A DNA stretch of 64,000 nucleotides from Eremophila alpestris peregrina (Eukaryota > Chordata > Aves > Passeriformes > Alaudidae), in the NCBI GenBank assembly GCA_009792885.1, contig WMCF01000003.1, positions 19,682,477 through 19,746,476 on the forward strand, given 5' to 3'. Below are positions 12,586 through 25,044 of this stretch, piece by piece. The translations under genes and the position numbers were made by a program. The number at the start of each line of letters is the position of its first letter. Within the stretch, counting starts at the first letter, position 1. The notes under the pieces are model-generated. The model was not told the DNA's origin, did not search any database, and was given only the letters and a program-made list of their open reading frames with translations.

Positions 12586-15500
12586 GCAGTTGTCAGAACA
12601 ACATTACCCTGTGGTCATGGAGCTATACATTCCACTGTAGTTTGGCACCCTCTTTCTTCACGAGGTTTCTTGAAGGTAAAAGATTACAACCTTATTACTT
12701 ATAAATTATATTTATTTATATAAATTATACAGTAAAATTCTCTTGCTTCGTTTCTGTTTGTAGCTTGTCCTCAGCCAGCTGTTGTGCGAAGGCTCTGCTA
12801 CTTTGTCAGCTGTACTAAATTTTTAACTTCAAATAACATGAAAATAAATCCAGCCTGCCAACTCTGCATTTAAATCCAAACAGTGCAAAGAAGCACTTGT
12901 AACAGAGCAGTGTGAGAGCTCTGATGCTCCTGTCATGCAGTTTCTTCCTAACATCTGTCACCTGGCAGTTTTTGTGATTCTGAAGTTTTCCTAAGTTGAA
13001 TCTCGTACTGTGGGACCTTGTTGTATTGTACTTTGTTTGACTGTGCAGGCTAGAGTAGTGCTTCTTTACATAACACTCTATGACTTTTGCTCAGGAGCCT
13101 ATGGATAATGTAATCAATCTTGCCCCACAGTGAGAGCAGAGGCTTGGGCTGTTTTTCGGTGTTACAAGGCAGCCATGCTTTAAGTCTTCACTCTTATCAG
13201 AGTACTTTATCCTAGCTCATGCTGATTCAGCAGTGCAGGTACTGAGTCTGTGCTCCCTGCTTTGTGGGATGACATTTCAGGTTTTTTTCTTTCTTCACTC
13301 TCAATTCCCCCTCCAATTTCAAGAAATAGTGAGCCAGAACAGCATTTTTCTTCCTACATTTTAGTTATCTTTAATGCTGATGAGATAGATACACTGTGGA
13401 TCTGCCGTGCACAAAGGCAGACCATGCTGTTCTGTACACTGTTGTCAGTGAACACAGCTAGACAGAAAGTCTCCAAAGGATTGGCAGCTTTCACTCCAGC
13501 AAGAGGCACTGGTGTATTTGGGTCTTCGTTCCAGGGATCATTTGTAATGCTAGTGAAATTCTATGAGTATCTGCAGGATAAACCATATCTTGGAGTTCAG
13601 TAACCACAAATGACCCTGGTCTCTACTATTTTCCTCTAGGCTGTGTTGTTACGTATTATAGGCAGCATATAATTTTACCAAGTTATCTATTTTTACTCTC
13701 TTTCATGCTAATATTGAAGATATTGGTACTTCCTCTAATTGTTCCATGCACAGAAACAGCATGTCTGTGATGTTAAGCCTTTTACTTGTAGGCAGCTATG
13801 CAGGTGTGGGTGAAGAAATAGGAGGTGGGTTCTTTTTCTACTTCTACAAGTTCCCCACGTCTCTGGAGAAACTTAAAATTGTCCACAGAATAAGAACAAA
13901 TGTAAGAACATCAGAGCATATTCTGGTAGCACACATGCAGTAATTAAGCTTAGTATAGTTTAAACAGGAGCTCAAAGTTGGAGGTAAAGTAGGCTACTTA
14001 AAATGAGAACAATTGCAAATAATCTTGGCTGGTGAAAACTTTGGTCAGTAATGGAGGTTGGTTGTGCTCTTGTTCATTCAGATTATTATAAGGTCTAGGA
14101 GAATACTAGTGCAGGAAGGCAGTGGTGGTAGCCTGTCTTGGAGGGAGGGAATTCTTTGTTTCCACTTCATTAAGTATCCAGCTCTCCACAGATTATGATC
14201 TAGCTGGGAACCAGAAACTCTCTTTGGGGTACTTTACCCTAGGCTAAAAGCAGCAATACAGAGTGGTGGTGGGACCCTTTCCCTGAACCTTACCTTCTCA
14301 AGGCAGGGAAACCATTACATTGGTGTGATCCTCTCATGCATTTTCAGTATCAACAGACATTGCCACTCCCCCTTCCCTCACCCCCCCAGACAAAAAAACA
14401 AAGACCTAACCCAAAACCCCAATAAGTAGCTGCTTTGATCTGACATTTGTGGAGGAAAGACCTTGGCATCAGCTGGTGCTAGAGTAGATAGGCTGTATAA
14501 GGGCCAGTGTACAAGGCCAGCAGGCTGCAAAGAAGCACAAGAAACATGAATGTTGGGAGAGCTAGTATTGATTCTTAATGTTTTGGGTATTGTTTGGTCG
14601 TACTGTTTGTGTTCAGAGTTGTAATGTGAATGTTGGCAGTCTCAGATCAAGGGAAAAAAGTGAAATGGAGCAACTCCAGTTTTGAATGAAGTGAAATCCT
14701 GACCCTAGCACAAGATTACACACTGCACAGGGAAGTCACTTACATCTTCCACACAAACTTTGCTAACTTCTGAATCTTAAAATGATCCAGTGTTTCTTCA
14801 AAAAGGACTGGCTCTACCCATTCTCAGATTGGTGCTTCCCACATTGTTCTGCTAGAAATCCATTTCTAATCCTTTTTTGGTGGGTGGATATGACACTTCA
14901 AGAACTTTAGGATGATGTCAGTTTTGACTTAAACAGAGTTGCAGCAGAAATGCAGTGGTATGATTCTGATGAGGTCTCACTATGTTTTAATTTTGGGAAA
15001 GGAATTCTTAAATCTGGTTGTATATTAATGAAGCACAATCAACATATTTTCCTTGCCACCTCACCTCATGGCATTGTTTTTTCCTGTGGCTCTTCCTTTC
15101 TGTGACTGAGTATATGCTTTGTAAGGCAAACAGTCCCTGTGTGAAAGAACTGCCTAACTCTCTGACAGATTTAATGCAAGTGGTAACCTCACAGAGTTAG
15201 TTTGCAAGTCCGAGGCAGGTGTTTGATTTTGCAATTTTAATGAAATAGGGTTAAAGGTGGAAAAGACTTATAAGTCATCCTGTGTATCCCTCAGCTGATG
15301 CTTGGGTCATGAAACATGAGACCCTTGTGGTGTTTGTTAATGCTGCAGCATGAGATTGTCCAGACTGATTTGTTCATCCACTCATCATCATCTTGGCTTG
15401 GAAAATGGTGTCAGATATGATTGTCAATCTTGTGTTTTGTGCTGGCAGATTATTGTTGTTGGTTTCAGCTACCATTGCAGCAGGCAAAGAAAATAGGCCT

Positions 15501-18500
15501 TTTCCTCCCCCCTCAAATTCAATTACTGCTTTGGCTGGGGATATCAAATACATTCATAGCATCAAAGAACAAAAATAGTCCAAAGATGTTTGTCATAGCC
15601 ATAGGCTGCAATATCATACTGACTCATTTCTGTGTGCAGTGAAGTATTAGGGAGGGAGGAAAAGGGGGAGATATAGCAGAGTGCAGATGCTATGCCAGGC
15701 TGTCTAATGGATAGAAATAGATGAGTAGCTTTTGTGGGGCCAGGCCTTTTCTCATAGGAAATCTTGAATGTACAGATTTGTTCAAGGTGATTTGATCTGT
15801 ACCATTTCCTGTCACACAATATGCCGTGCTCAGATATTGCAATGCATTGGTTATGACAGATATGGTAGATTTGGGGAGCTGTATGAATGGTGAAGTGGGG
15901 AAGCTTAGCTATTCATAATTCTCCTTCTGGATGGCTACCGGAACACAGCCACTTAATTTTGGGGTTGGTGTTTATTCACTCAGTTTATCGCTTAAGGAAA
16001 CAAAAAGAAAAGTGCTCTGGCACTCCATATATTAACCTTTGCTGAAAATTCAGCAGGTGTTGTTGCTGCTGCTCTTGGTTGTCTTTCTGTCTGTGTCTTT
16101 ATTGGTTTTTTGTTGTGTCATATCTGTAAATGTTTTCTGTGTTCCTTGAGATAGGAAGCATGGCTATTTTGGTCAACATTTTAGAGGCTTTTTGAGTCTT
16201 CTTCAGGAAGAAAAAGTGAAATAAAAGTGTTCCTGCCAACTAGCAGAGAGGTTCCTCTGTTGAGAGCTTCCTTGTTTGTTGATACCTAGTACAAACAGGA
16301 ATGGATCTGGGGAGAGCTATGTGAAATTCTTCCTTTGCCACACCTCCTTTGTCTTGTGTTTCTTCTGTATAGACCTCATTAGAGTAAGCCATGACCAAAA
16401 CAGTGGTGGTGCAGTGTCTCAGATGTTATTTGTTACGCATTTTGTGTGTAGGTTTTCTTTCCTTCCTATCTTTCTCCTATTAATTAGTTAGCACTCGGTG
16501 GAAAATTGGATCTGTTTGCTGATTGTTGCCTTCATTATTGAGCTGTAGCAATAAAGCATTGCCATTATCCCATGAACTATTTTATTGTCTTTAATAAATT
16601 CACTCTTACTACTTTGCACAGGGTGTTAGATCAATGGAAAAAGCTCAAGATGAGAGAAGAGGTTTCTTCACTGTGTTGTGCTACTATTTTGTCTCCTTTG
16701 AGCTGCTGGCTCTGTTCCTTGAGCCACAGGCATAAGGAGCACAATCATTTGAATTGTTGCTTTTCAGTGAAAGAATGAAAATGTGTTTCAGTGGCTGCCC
16801 CATCTTTGCAAAGTGGCATGAATGTGTTCATTAGAATAATAAAGCTTGATGAGTGCACACACAGATGGATTTTTTCCACATTGAAATGAATGCATGTTTA
16901 TGATCATGTATGTGTTCCCAATAACAGAAATAAGAGAGATCCTTGCCCAAAGACAGGCTTCTATCTTTTTTTTTTTACTTCTTCAAACAATCTTATGCCT
17001 TTGGGCATTGAACGACTTCTACCACTAGATGAAAATAAACAAAGGCCTTGGAAGACTTTCTTAAAATAGTCTAGAAAACAGAAGTTGAAGTTGAAAGAAG
17101 TCCCATGTATTATCTTTTTTTTAATCTTACTTCCCAATCTTAGCTCACAGTCTTAAACTAAATAACAGCTTGTCCAATATAGCAAGTTCAGCAAGTGAAT
17201 TGATGCTTGTTTCCAGTTCTTCAGACCACTTATAATAGAAATTAATTTCTTGAGTAACTAGGGCAATCTTAAATGCATGCTCCTGCTTGGAATGACCCCT
17301 CAATCCAGAATAACAGAACAGCAAAACTCGTGTGAGTGTGTAAGGCTGTGCCATCAGAAGAAGAGCTGTGTACCTGTTCAGATGAAACAGGGCTATGGGG
17401 AATGTATTAATTTTACCTACTTGGACATGAAATCTGCATAACCCAGGGTACAACATATCTCACTGCTACTGTATGGTAGAGTTTGGCCCCTGTCCTCGTG
17501 TTTATTGTGTTTCAACATGGGCTCAGGCAGAGCAATGGCAGCCAATCCAGCATCATTGTGTTAAATTCTCTCAAAGAGAATACACTGTTCATCAGGATTA
17601 GCAGACTGTTTTCTTTCATAGCTTTACTGTTATATTATCTCTCTCCTTCATGACAATCTTTCCTCCTCAGTGAAAGATGGCTATATTTTTCTCCTACAAG
17701 TAAGACTGATTACTTGCTATTACTCATGTGAAGGATGAACTTCAGCTAAGTGAGAGAAACTTGTAAAATCCTTTCCTTGGATAAAATTATTGTGATTCTT
17801 CCTTGTGTCAGGTAACTTAATCTCTTCAAGTATACACTGCCTAAAAAAGGGCATGTCCTTCAAAGCCCATCATTCATCTCCTTTTCTGACCTGAATAAAT
17901 TTCTGGTATGTCAGTCACCTCCATGGATTGTGTCATTGTCACTGAAGTATTCTGTTGGATTTTTTTTTGTTAATCTTTCAAAAGTAATGTTTGATTACAT
18001 AACCAGTATTAATACAGCCATGGAAGTCTTTAGTAGATAATGAGCTGCATATAGGCAGAGAAGCTGCCTTAGTTTGGCTAAATATGTTTAAAATGGCAAA
18101 GTGGAGGCAGGAACTAGCTGGTTGACTAATTCTTATGTAATTGTTTAATTTTCCTTCCTTTGGCATCTTCTCTGAATTTACCAGACTGCAGCGAGATCTT
18201 AAGACTGATGCCAAGGAAGTGTTCACAGTATAAAGATGAACCTGTGTTGAGACGACAAGGTGTCCTGTAGATTGTCTTATCAGCCACAGCAGATTGGGAA
18301 CAAAGTTGCCTTGGTATTTGCATATTAATTGCTCATTTTTAATAAACTCTCAATTTACAAACTCTTAAGGGTAGAGTTAAATTCATTTTTACTCCTGGCA
18401 GTAAACTTCCTGGGGAGATGTCTGTAAATGCTCTGTGAGTAGTAAAGCTGACACTTCAGAGGGAAAGAGACTGAGGTGTTTTCTTCTTCCTGTGTGCAGC

Positions 18501-18704
18501 AGAGCTACACAGAGTATGGCTGTCACAGCCCTTTGTGTCCCAACCCCCTTTCTGCCTAGTCCAAAGCACACAGACTGCAGGAGTGGGTGTCTCTAGAAGA
18601 AGAAAGATAGGGCCATTTCTGTGTGTGCTTTGCTTAATGCATTGTTGAAAGTCTTATCTAAGTGTTGATTCCCTGACTTTTGAGAAAGGAAACACAGGTA
18701 ATCT
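12586..18704. other. non-coding sequence, one doubtful CR1 scrap
   Basis: About 6 kb without a supported gene. Open frames are shorter than 120 codons and show no known domain. A possible eroded CR1 tail lies at 15238-15285. Apart from short A/C-rich runs near 14365-14415 nothing stands out. Confidence 0.5.
15238..15285 (-). mobile_element. possible CR1-type 3'-tail scrap
   Basis: The plus strand reads 'ggtggaaaagacttataagt' followed by 'catcctgtgtatccc'. This resembles the reverse complement of CR1 3' ends ('ggttggaaaagacctctaag' then 'atcatc'). The match is short and interrupted and lacks the rest of the element, so chance is a real alternative. Confidence 0.3.
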
Positions 18705-18795
18705 CACTTCATGGGTGAGAAGACTGAATAAAAAAGAAGCTCACTGAGTTAGCTGAAACCACACAGCAAGAGAGTGATGAAGTCAGGGAATCCTT
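18705..18795 (+). mobile_element. possible MIR/CORE-SINE-like relic
   Basis: The stretch holds 'catgggtgagaagactgaat', then a short gap, then 'gaaaccacacagcaagagag' and 'gatgaagtcaggga'. This order and wording resemble the conserved core of MIR-type SINEs (gatgagaaaactgaggca ... ggtcacacagcaagt ... agagccagg). Such CORE-SINE relics are ancient in amniotes and rare in birds. The similarity is by eye only, and no tRNA-derived head or LINE-like tail was identified. Confidence 0.35.
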
Positions 18796-19919
18796 AATAA
18801 TCTACCCCTTACTCTGTTGACTGACTGGCCAAAGCAGCATTTATAACCTTAAAATTGTGATGCAGTCTGAAATGTTCCAGAAGCATTCTTTCTGTTCCTG
18901 CACGAAGGAGTAAGGTCCCTAGATTAGACCAAACAAGGGTTGTTTGTAGACTATTTCCCAGTGAGCCATCATGTCAATTGTGCAATTCTAGTACACTCTG
19001 ACTTGGGTGCTCAAGCTGAGTTACACTACTCTGCCTTCTGCTCAGAGCAGTCTTTATCTCATAGTGAAACTCTGAAGAAGATTTGGAATGGTGGAAAAAA
19101 TAATTCCTTTGAAAGGAACACAGTGCAGTCATGGTGGGATTTGTAGTCTCAGATTTATCATGGATATTCCTAACTGCACTTTCCCACTGTTGTTAAGAAT
19201 GAACAGGATATCTGATTTACTATTGAAAATCGGTTTTGTTTAGGAGATTGTTGATGTGGAATGGGCTATTTAATGTTTTTTCTGTTCCTGCAAGGACACA
19301 GAAGTAGCTGTTTCATCTAATGAAAGGGAACTCTTTATTAAGAGGCAAAGTAATGCAGGGTATTTAAAGCTCTCAAGTGACTCTTGCTGTGGTGAAAGTA
19401 CTTTTTCTTTTAAGACTTTCCTGTGGGCGTTGTACTTTCTCTCTGAACTTCAGTAATGATCATTGCAATCTAGTCTGTTCCTCCCATGTGTTGCTTTTGA
19501 GAGAAAGCTGAGCCTTGTATAGTCACAGGTATATCTGCAATGTAATTTACTGTGTCTTTTCGTCACAGTCTTCATAGAAGACTTTGTCTGAAGATGGTAG
19601 TATCAACCTGCAGGACTTCCAGACAGTACTTTCACCCCAGCCTTTCCATTACAGATCTCCCCAGTGAGTGGCTTATCCTCAAGCTCAGATGTTTGAAGTA
19701 CTTTCAGGCTGATACTAAATGTAGAAGTTCTCTGCCTAGAAGCAATCCCCACCCTAATATTCCCTTAAAAGCAGGTTAGCTGCAGAGAATGTCCTGTAAT
19801 CCTCTGTCTGCCTTCAGCGCTTTCCACATGAAAGTGTTTAAGTACTTTTCCAAACACTAATGTAATACATGCAGCACTTCTGTCAAATCAGTAGCTCAGT
19901 ACCAAGGATAAGTAGATCA

Positions 19920-20020
19920 ATTTCATACACATGAAAACAGAAGAGCAGAGTGGTGTACAGAAGGTCATGATTACAGAGCTAGGAAAACAAGAGTTTAGTG
20001 TTGCAAATCCCAGCCTTTTG
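19920..20020 (+). mobile_element. possible second MIR/CORE-SINE-like relic
   Basis: The stretch reads 'catgaaaacagaagagcaga', then 'gaaggtcatgattacagagc', then 'gcaaatcccagcc'. It is loosely similar to the MIR core (aaactgaggcacagaga ... aaggtcacacagct ... aacccagg). It is weaker than the copy at 18705-18795 and may be chance. Confidence 0.25.
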
Positions 20021-23000
20021 TAAGAATAAGAGTCCTTAAAACACCTGAGGAGTTGTTAAGTTTTTGTGTTTCTTCCATCTGAGATCATCTTATTGTTCCC
20101 AGAGATCTGATTTTTCAAATGTGCTTGTGTGGCTCTTGACTAATCGAGCCAACCTCTTGATCTGGTTTTCTAAAGTAGCCTTAATAAAATAATAAATCAT
20201 CTTAAGATTTTTTTTTAAGAAATTACCTGATTATACGTCACTGTAAGTAGAGAATACAGTTCTTTAGAACTTCCCAGCATCTACTTTCAAAACCTTCTTC
20301 AAATGGGTTACATATGTAGGTGTATATTTCAGTCAGGCAAAATAAAGTTAAACTTTGCTTTACATTAATCATATCACATTGAGGATGGACTCTTGTTTAT
20401 ACTTGACGTGATTATGCCAATTTCTTTCAGGGAAACAAAAGCCTTTGCTGTCAATGCTTCTGTACTGGCAGAGTGCAGCCAGATTGTTGGAATGTGTTTT
20501 GACCAAAGAGGAAAACTTATGATCTGCATAAATGGATGGGTGTGTTATTTGCTTTCGTTTCTGCTCTGTTCCCCTTTCTCTGAGTTCTTCTGGTTTAATT
20601 CTGGCAGATATAAAAATGGAAAAATGATTTTGATTTGATCTTGGGACGTCATATGAATTGTCCCTATCTTCTCAATATGTATGCCCTCATGACACATCTT
20701 AGCCCCCATGATTTCTTCAGGCTGTTGTTCTTACTCACTTGCCTCTGGACAGTAGTTGTCCTGTTCTTTGTTTGCATGCTCCTCAAAAATGTTTTCCTGT
20801 AAACAATTGGTCACTGAATGTCTGTCTAGCTAGTTCCTAGTCTAATGACCTACTCAGCAGCCAGCAACTGTGAAGTTGGCTGCTTGGCATGGGTATTTGA
20901 AGAACTATGGGAGGCCTGGGTATACAGAAATCTTGGCAGATGCTTGAGGCAATCATCTTGCTTGTCTAACCTGAAATCTTCCATCTGGGAGATGGAGATG
21001 TATTACAGCATGAAACAAACCATTTTCCAAAGTGTTTAAATCTGTAAAGAAGAAAATGGAAAATTTAGACTTCTGCAGAGCCTTTGACTAAGCCTCTTGA
21101 GTCTACCTGTTAAGACAACTCTTTGCTATGCAGCAACACAAATAACTGCATTTCTGTGCTATTATTACTTTCAGACCAATTGGCAGCATTTATATATTTG
21201 TGTTTAATAATACAGAATTGAGTGAAGGTCTTTAGTTCCCTGCAGAGACAGGAGTTGAAACCTGTGAAGTCTACAAAAATGAATCAAGACTTGGAAGACT
21301 GACTTACTTTATGAATTACAATAGGCCCCTGTTTGGTATTGCATATTAATAGGAAGATGAAGGAGGAATGCGATAAAGACACAGCGTGTGTGAAAACAGA
21401 GATTCCATTAACCTGAGATCCTGGGGCTTCTGATGCTTGGGCATCACTCAGGATGCATCTGCTCTCAAGATGTAGTTACTTCATGGCACAACTTTATGTA
21501 TATTGACTGAGGGATTCAACTGTGACTTTCCAGATCTGTTAGGGCCAGATAATTGACGTGACTTGAGCAATTGCATAACTGACTGCTGCCTGCATCTCAT
21601 GCTTGTTGCCATGGCACAGATAGGGAGATTACCAAAATCTGAAAGAGATCTGAAGAAGTTGAAGAAGTTAAAGGATGCAGCATAATCAGAGGTGCTACTG
21701 TTTAACGCTGGGGAGGGTGCAGAGAGGGAGAAAGGAAACAAATTATTCAACAACAAATGTTTCAAGTTCAAAATGCTCTAGGAAAAGTAACCTGCAGGAT
21801 TTGATTTTGACTTAATGTACTGAATTTTAATTTTTCATCCTCCACAAGCAAGCAAATTAGGGACAGATTTCAAAGAAAAGTTTGCAATCTTTTCTCCCTT
21901 AATCTGCAGCTCTGTTTCTTTTAAAGAATTATCTGCATTCATGAGGCAACCAGATCATTGTTGCTGAGCTGTAAGGCTCATGTTAAAAAAAATGTATACA
22001 CTGGAGGCAGCATTCTGTCTCACATTTGTTTGCAGTTCTTATCCACAAATAAAGGCACTTCACAGGTGACATCCTATTCAGGTGACTTTTGGCTTGTGCA
22101 TGAAGTACTAGAGAGCTTCAGGTGACACATTCCCACAGAATACACACTGCAATCAAACCTACTGCATTTCTTGTGTTGCAGTAGACTGTTCACAAAGTAG
22201 TTTTGGTTTTTTCTTTTCTAATTTTTTCTTTTTACTTTTGTAAAGATAAGTCCTCTTCCTCAAAGTCAAGAATATGTGATTTTTATGCTTCTGCTAGATA
22301 GTCTTTTTGGGTCTCTTGGAGTCTCTGGCACATATTGGTGCAAAAGTCTTGATTCAATGATGAATCATACATTTTAATTTGCATCCCTTTTAAAAATTCC
22401 CTTGATGCAAAAGCTGCTGTGAGCTGAACTAGAGCAGATTAGCTTCCTGTGTCCTAGCTCTCCACAAGGACAAGGCTCCAGTCACCTAACAGGGTTGTAT
22501 TAGAAACTGCTTATTATAGATGAGTTCTAGTGATCATGTGCATGTGAGTATTTGAAGCAACACTTTCTGCAGGTGTCCTGAACACAAGAGTTGGACCAAT
22601 GGCTATCACAGTAGGTGGGATTGGCTTTTGTACTCCACATGGGCTTACAGATCTGCTTTGATGTATTGTTAGAAATCAACAGTAGAAGTTCATGATTGGT
22701 TTTATGTTGGTTTTTCTTTTTTAATAACTTGTAATTTGTTCATTGCTTGCTATTATTCTTCTTTCCCTCGCTGATAGTGGAGACAAGTTTTAGCAAACAT
22801 CACTCTTGCTTCTTTCTTTGCATTCTGCTGTGAATTGTGTCCTACTTTGCTTATCCACAGTCTGTGCTCATGTGAATATTGGATTTTTTTCTTGGAGTGG
22901 ACTGAAAGACATTATATAAGACATTTTAGAGATACTGTACTGTTGGGAGAGCTGTTGGAAATTAGAAGGAAAAACCATTATGATCAGTTGCTTGATGATA

Positions 23001-25024
23001 TTCTTCCTGACTTGCATGCAGTGAATTGCTAATTAATTTTAAAATTAGCTCCAAAAATACGTATCCACCAGTTACAAATTCAAAGTGTTGGTTCACCAGT
23101 CAAATTAAATGACTACTCCTGGCAGCCAAACCGCAAAAAGGAATAGTATTTTGGCAATCAGACATGAAAGACCTTTCACCCAAGAGGTCCTCCAAGTCTC
23201 TCCCACCAGAAAATACCAGATGCAATGATAAACTTTAATCCTGAAAGTCACAGCTTGTTTGTAACTAGCAAATCTCTGAACCCCGAGAAGCCAGCCAATA
23301 CAGGCTTTGCACAGCTGCTAGATGTTGCCATGTGCTGTGCCCATGCTGTTCCCTGGGGACTTGTTATGACAGCATTGTCTCTGCCAGAATGCAAGGTTAG
23401 CATCCCTGCCAGGGAAAGTCCATGTGTTCTGAGCACCTGTGATGCAGGTAAAAACTAACAAATTAGGCCAAGATGGGAAAAAGAAGACTTCTTGTCAAGC
23501 TGTGGCCATCTCTAATTTATGTGTGTTGCTACCAGTGTATTCATGTCCTGATGTTTGGCAAGAAAGAGATTTTAAGATAAAACTTCTTACTCTTTAAGCA
23601 ACTAATATTTTTTTTCATCTTTGTACTGCTTTTTTTCCCTTGACTCTCCACAATCAGTGTAAGGAAAGAAAAGTTTTCCCAGGGGAGACAATAAAGCCAA
23701 CAGCCTGATGTAACTGTTCTGGATTATCTCCTAGAAGAGTGTTCATCTCCATGTATTGGCTATATGGGGATATTGTACAGCTGCAGATCCACGACCTACA
23801 ATTATGCTTTATAAACAGTTCCCAATGTTTTTAACCAAGGTTTATAGAAGTTATGAGGAAGTGAAGTTGCAGAATGTTGGTTTCATTATGATGCCGCTTT
23901 TTAACTAAATGGTGACACAAGGGATTTACTTTTGATGCTCTTGATAACAGCAGAAGTAGTATTGATATTGTCTTCTGTTGCCTGCAGGTCATGGTCTACA
24001 CAGCTGAGGTTTCAGTCTTTTGTTATAAGCCGAAGTTCTAAGAGCTTTATGGACATCATTTTTCCAAGATACATCTTTTCCCTGTTCTGTGAGTCTCTAT
24101 TGCATAGGATCTCTGAGTGTTCAGTTATTGTATGCTCAGTTTCCAAACACATTCAAGTTATGCCCTAATCTGGAAACCAACCTTACATTTGGTACATTTC
24201 TGTCAAAATTGAGCAGAATCTGGATTCTTGCAGAAGCAAGATTTAAATAACCCAGTTTAAAATAAAAGCAAAGGCTCTGAGGAGAACAAATCTTATGTAC
24301 CTTTTCTAAGATTCCAGCTGCATGCAGGTGGCCACTGTCAGTCTTATCTTTGGTCACGTACTGCTGTCTCTGTAATGAGCATCAATATAAAGCTAGAATG
24401 TGATTATATTGTCACTCTGCAGGTAGGATATAAATAGTTTCAACGGATTCCGTATCACTTGTAAGGCTCCTGCTGCTCACTGGTGGTGGTGATGCCTTAA
24501 AATGTTTATTAAAATGACTTGAAGTGTTGTTTAAGCAGAGTGTCTCGCAGAGTCAGCTAACTTGGCTGCTGTTTTCAATTCACTGTATCAATCAGGACTT
24601 CAGGTCTCTACATTTTAATTTCTTCTGCGTCAGAATCAACTTTGTCGGCTTGTTTCTGCGCCTCAGTTGCATAAATTGCCTCCTGAGCTGTCAAAAGTAG
24701 GTAATAGACTGCTTTGTAAAGAGCCTGTACTCTGAGGACTCTGGAAGGCTTTTTCCAGACCAGACATTTTTTAAGTCCGAACTTAAAAAAAGCAGTTTTA
24801 GCTTTTTCTTCTGAAGTCTAAGCATTACAGCTCAGGTACTGCAGAGTACTTTTAATTGCTGATAGTAAAGGTTCAGCCATGGGACCTTCTAGCTGCTAAA
24901 TGCTGACAAGCTCTGTCAAACATCTGGACTGTAGATGAATTTGGCAGTATTTTGTGATTCTAACCAAGCACACAGATGTAGACTACTGATGAGTGCCCAG
25001 GACTCAAGTGATTTTTCTTCTTCC

Positions 25025-25044
25025 TTTTTTTTTTTTTTTTTTTT
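25025..25044 (+). repeat. poly-T homopolymer (20 T)
   Basis: Twenty consecutive T, the longest homopolymer I noticed in the window. Open frames through it (poly-Phe on one strand, poly-Lys on the other) are artefacts. It may be the poly-A end of a reverse-oriented retrocopy, but no source gene was recognised to the left. Confidence 0.9.

Noticed and set aside
13250..13603. 117-codon plus-strand frame
   Set aside because: No recognised domain and no exon-like borders; treated as chance.
18316..18330. ATTTGCAT octamer followed by ATTAAT (POU-type site)
   Set aside because: A single 8-bp motif is expected about once or more in this AT-rich window and has no supporting context.
21060..21125. 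Possible CR1 ORF2 scrap (gacttctgcagagcctttga)
   Set aside because: Only about 20 bp resembles the CR1 word and the flanks do not continue the match.
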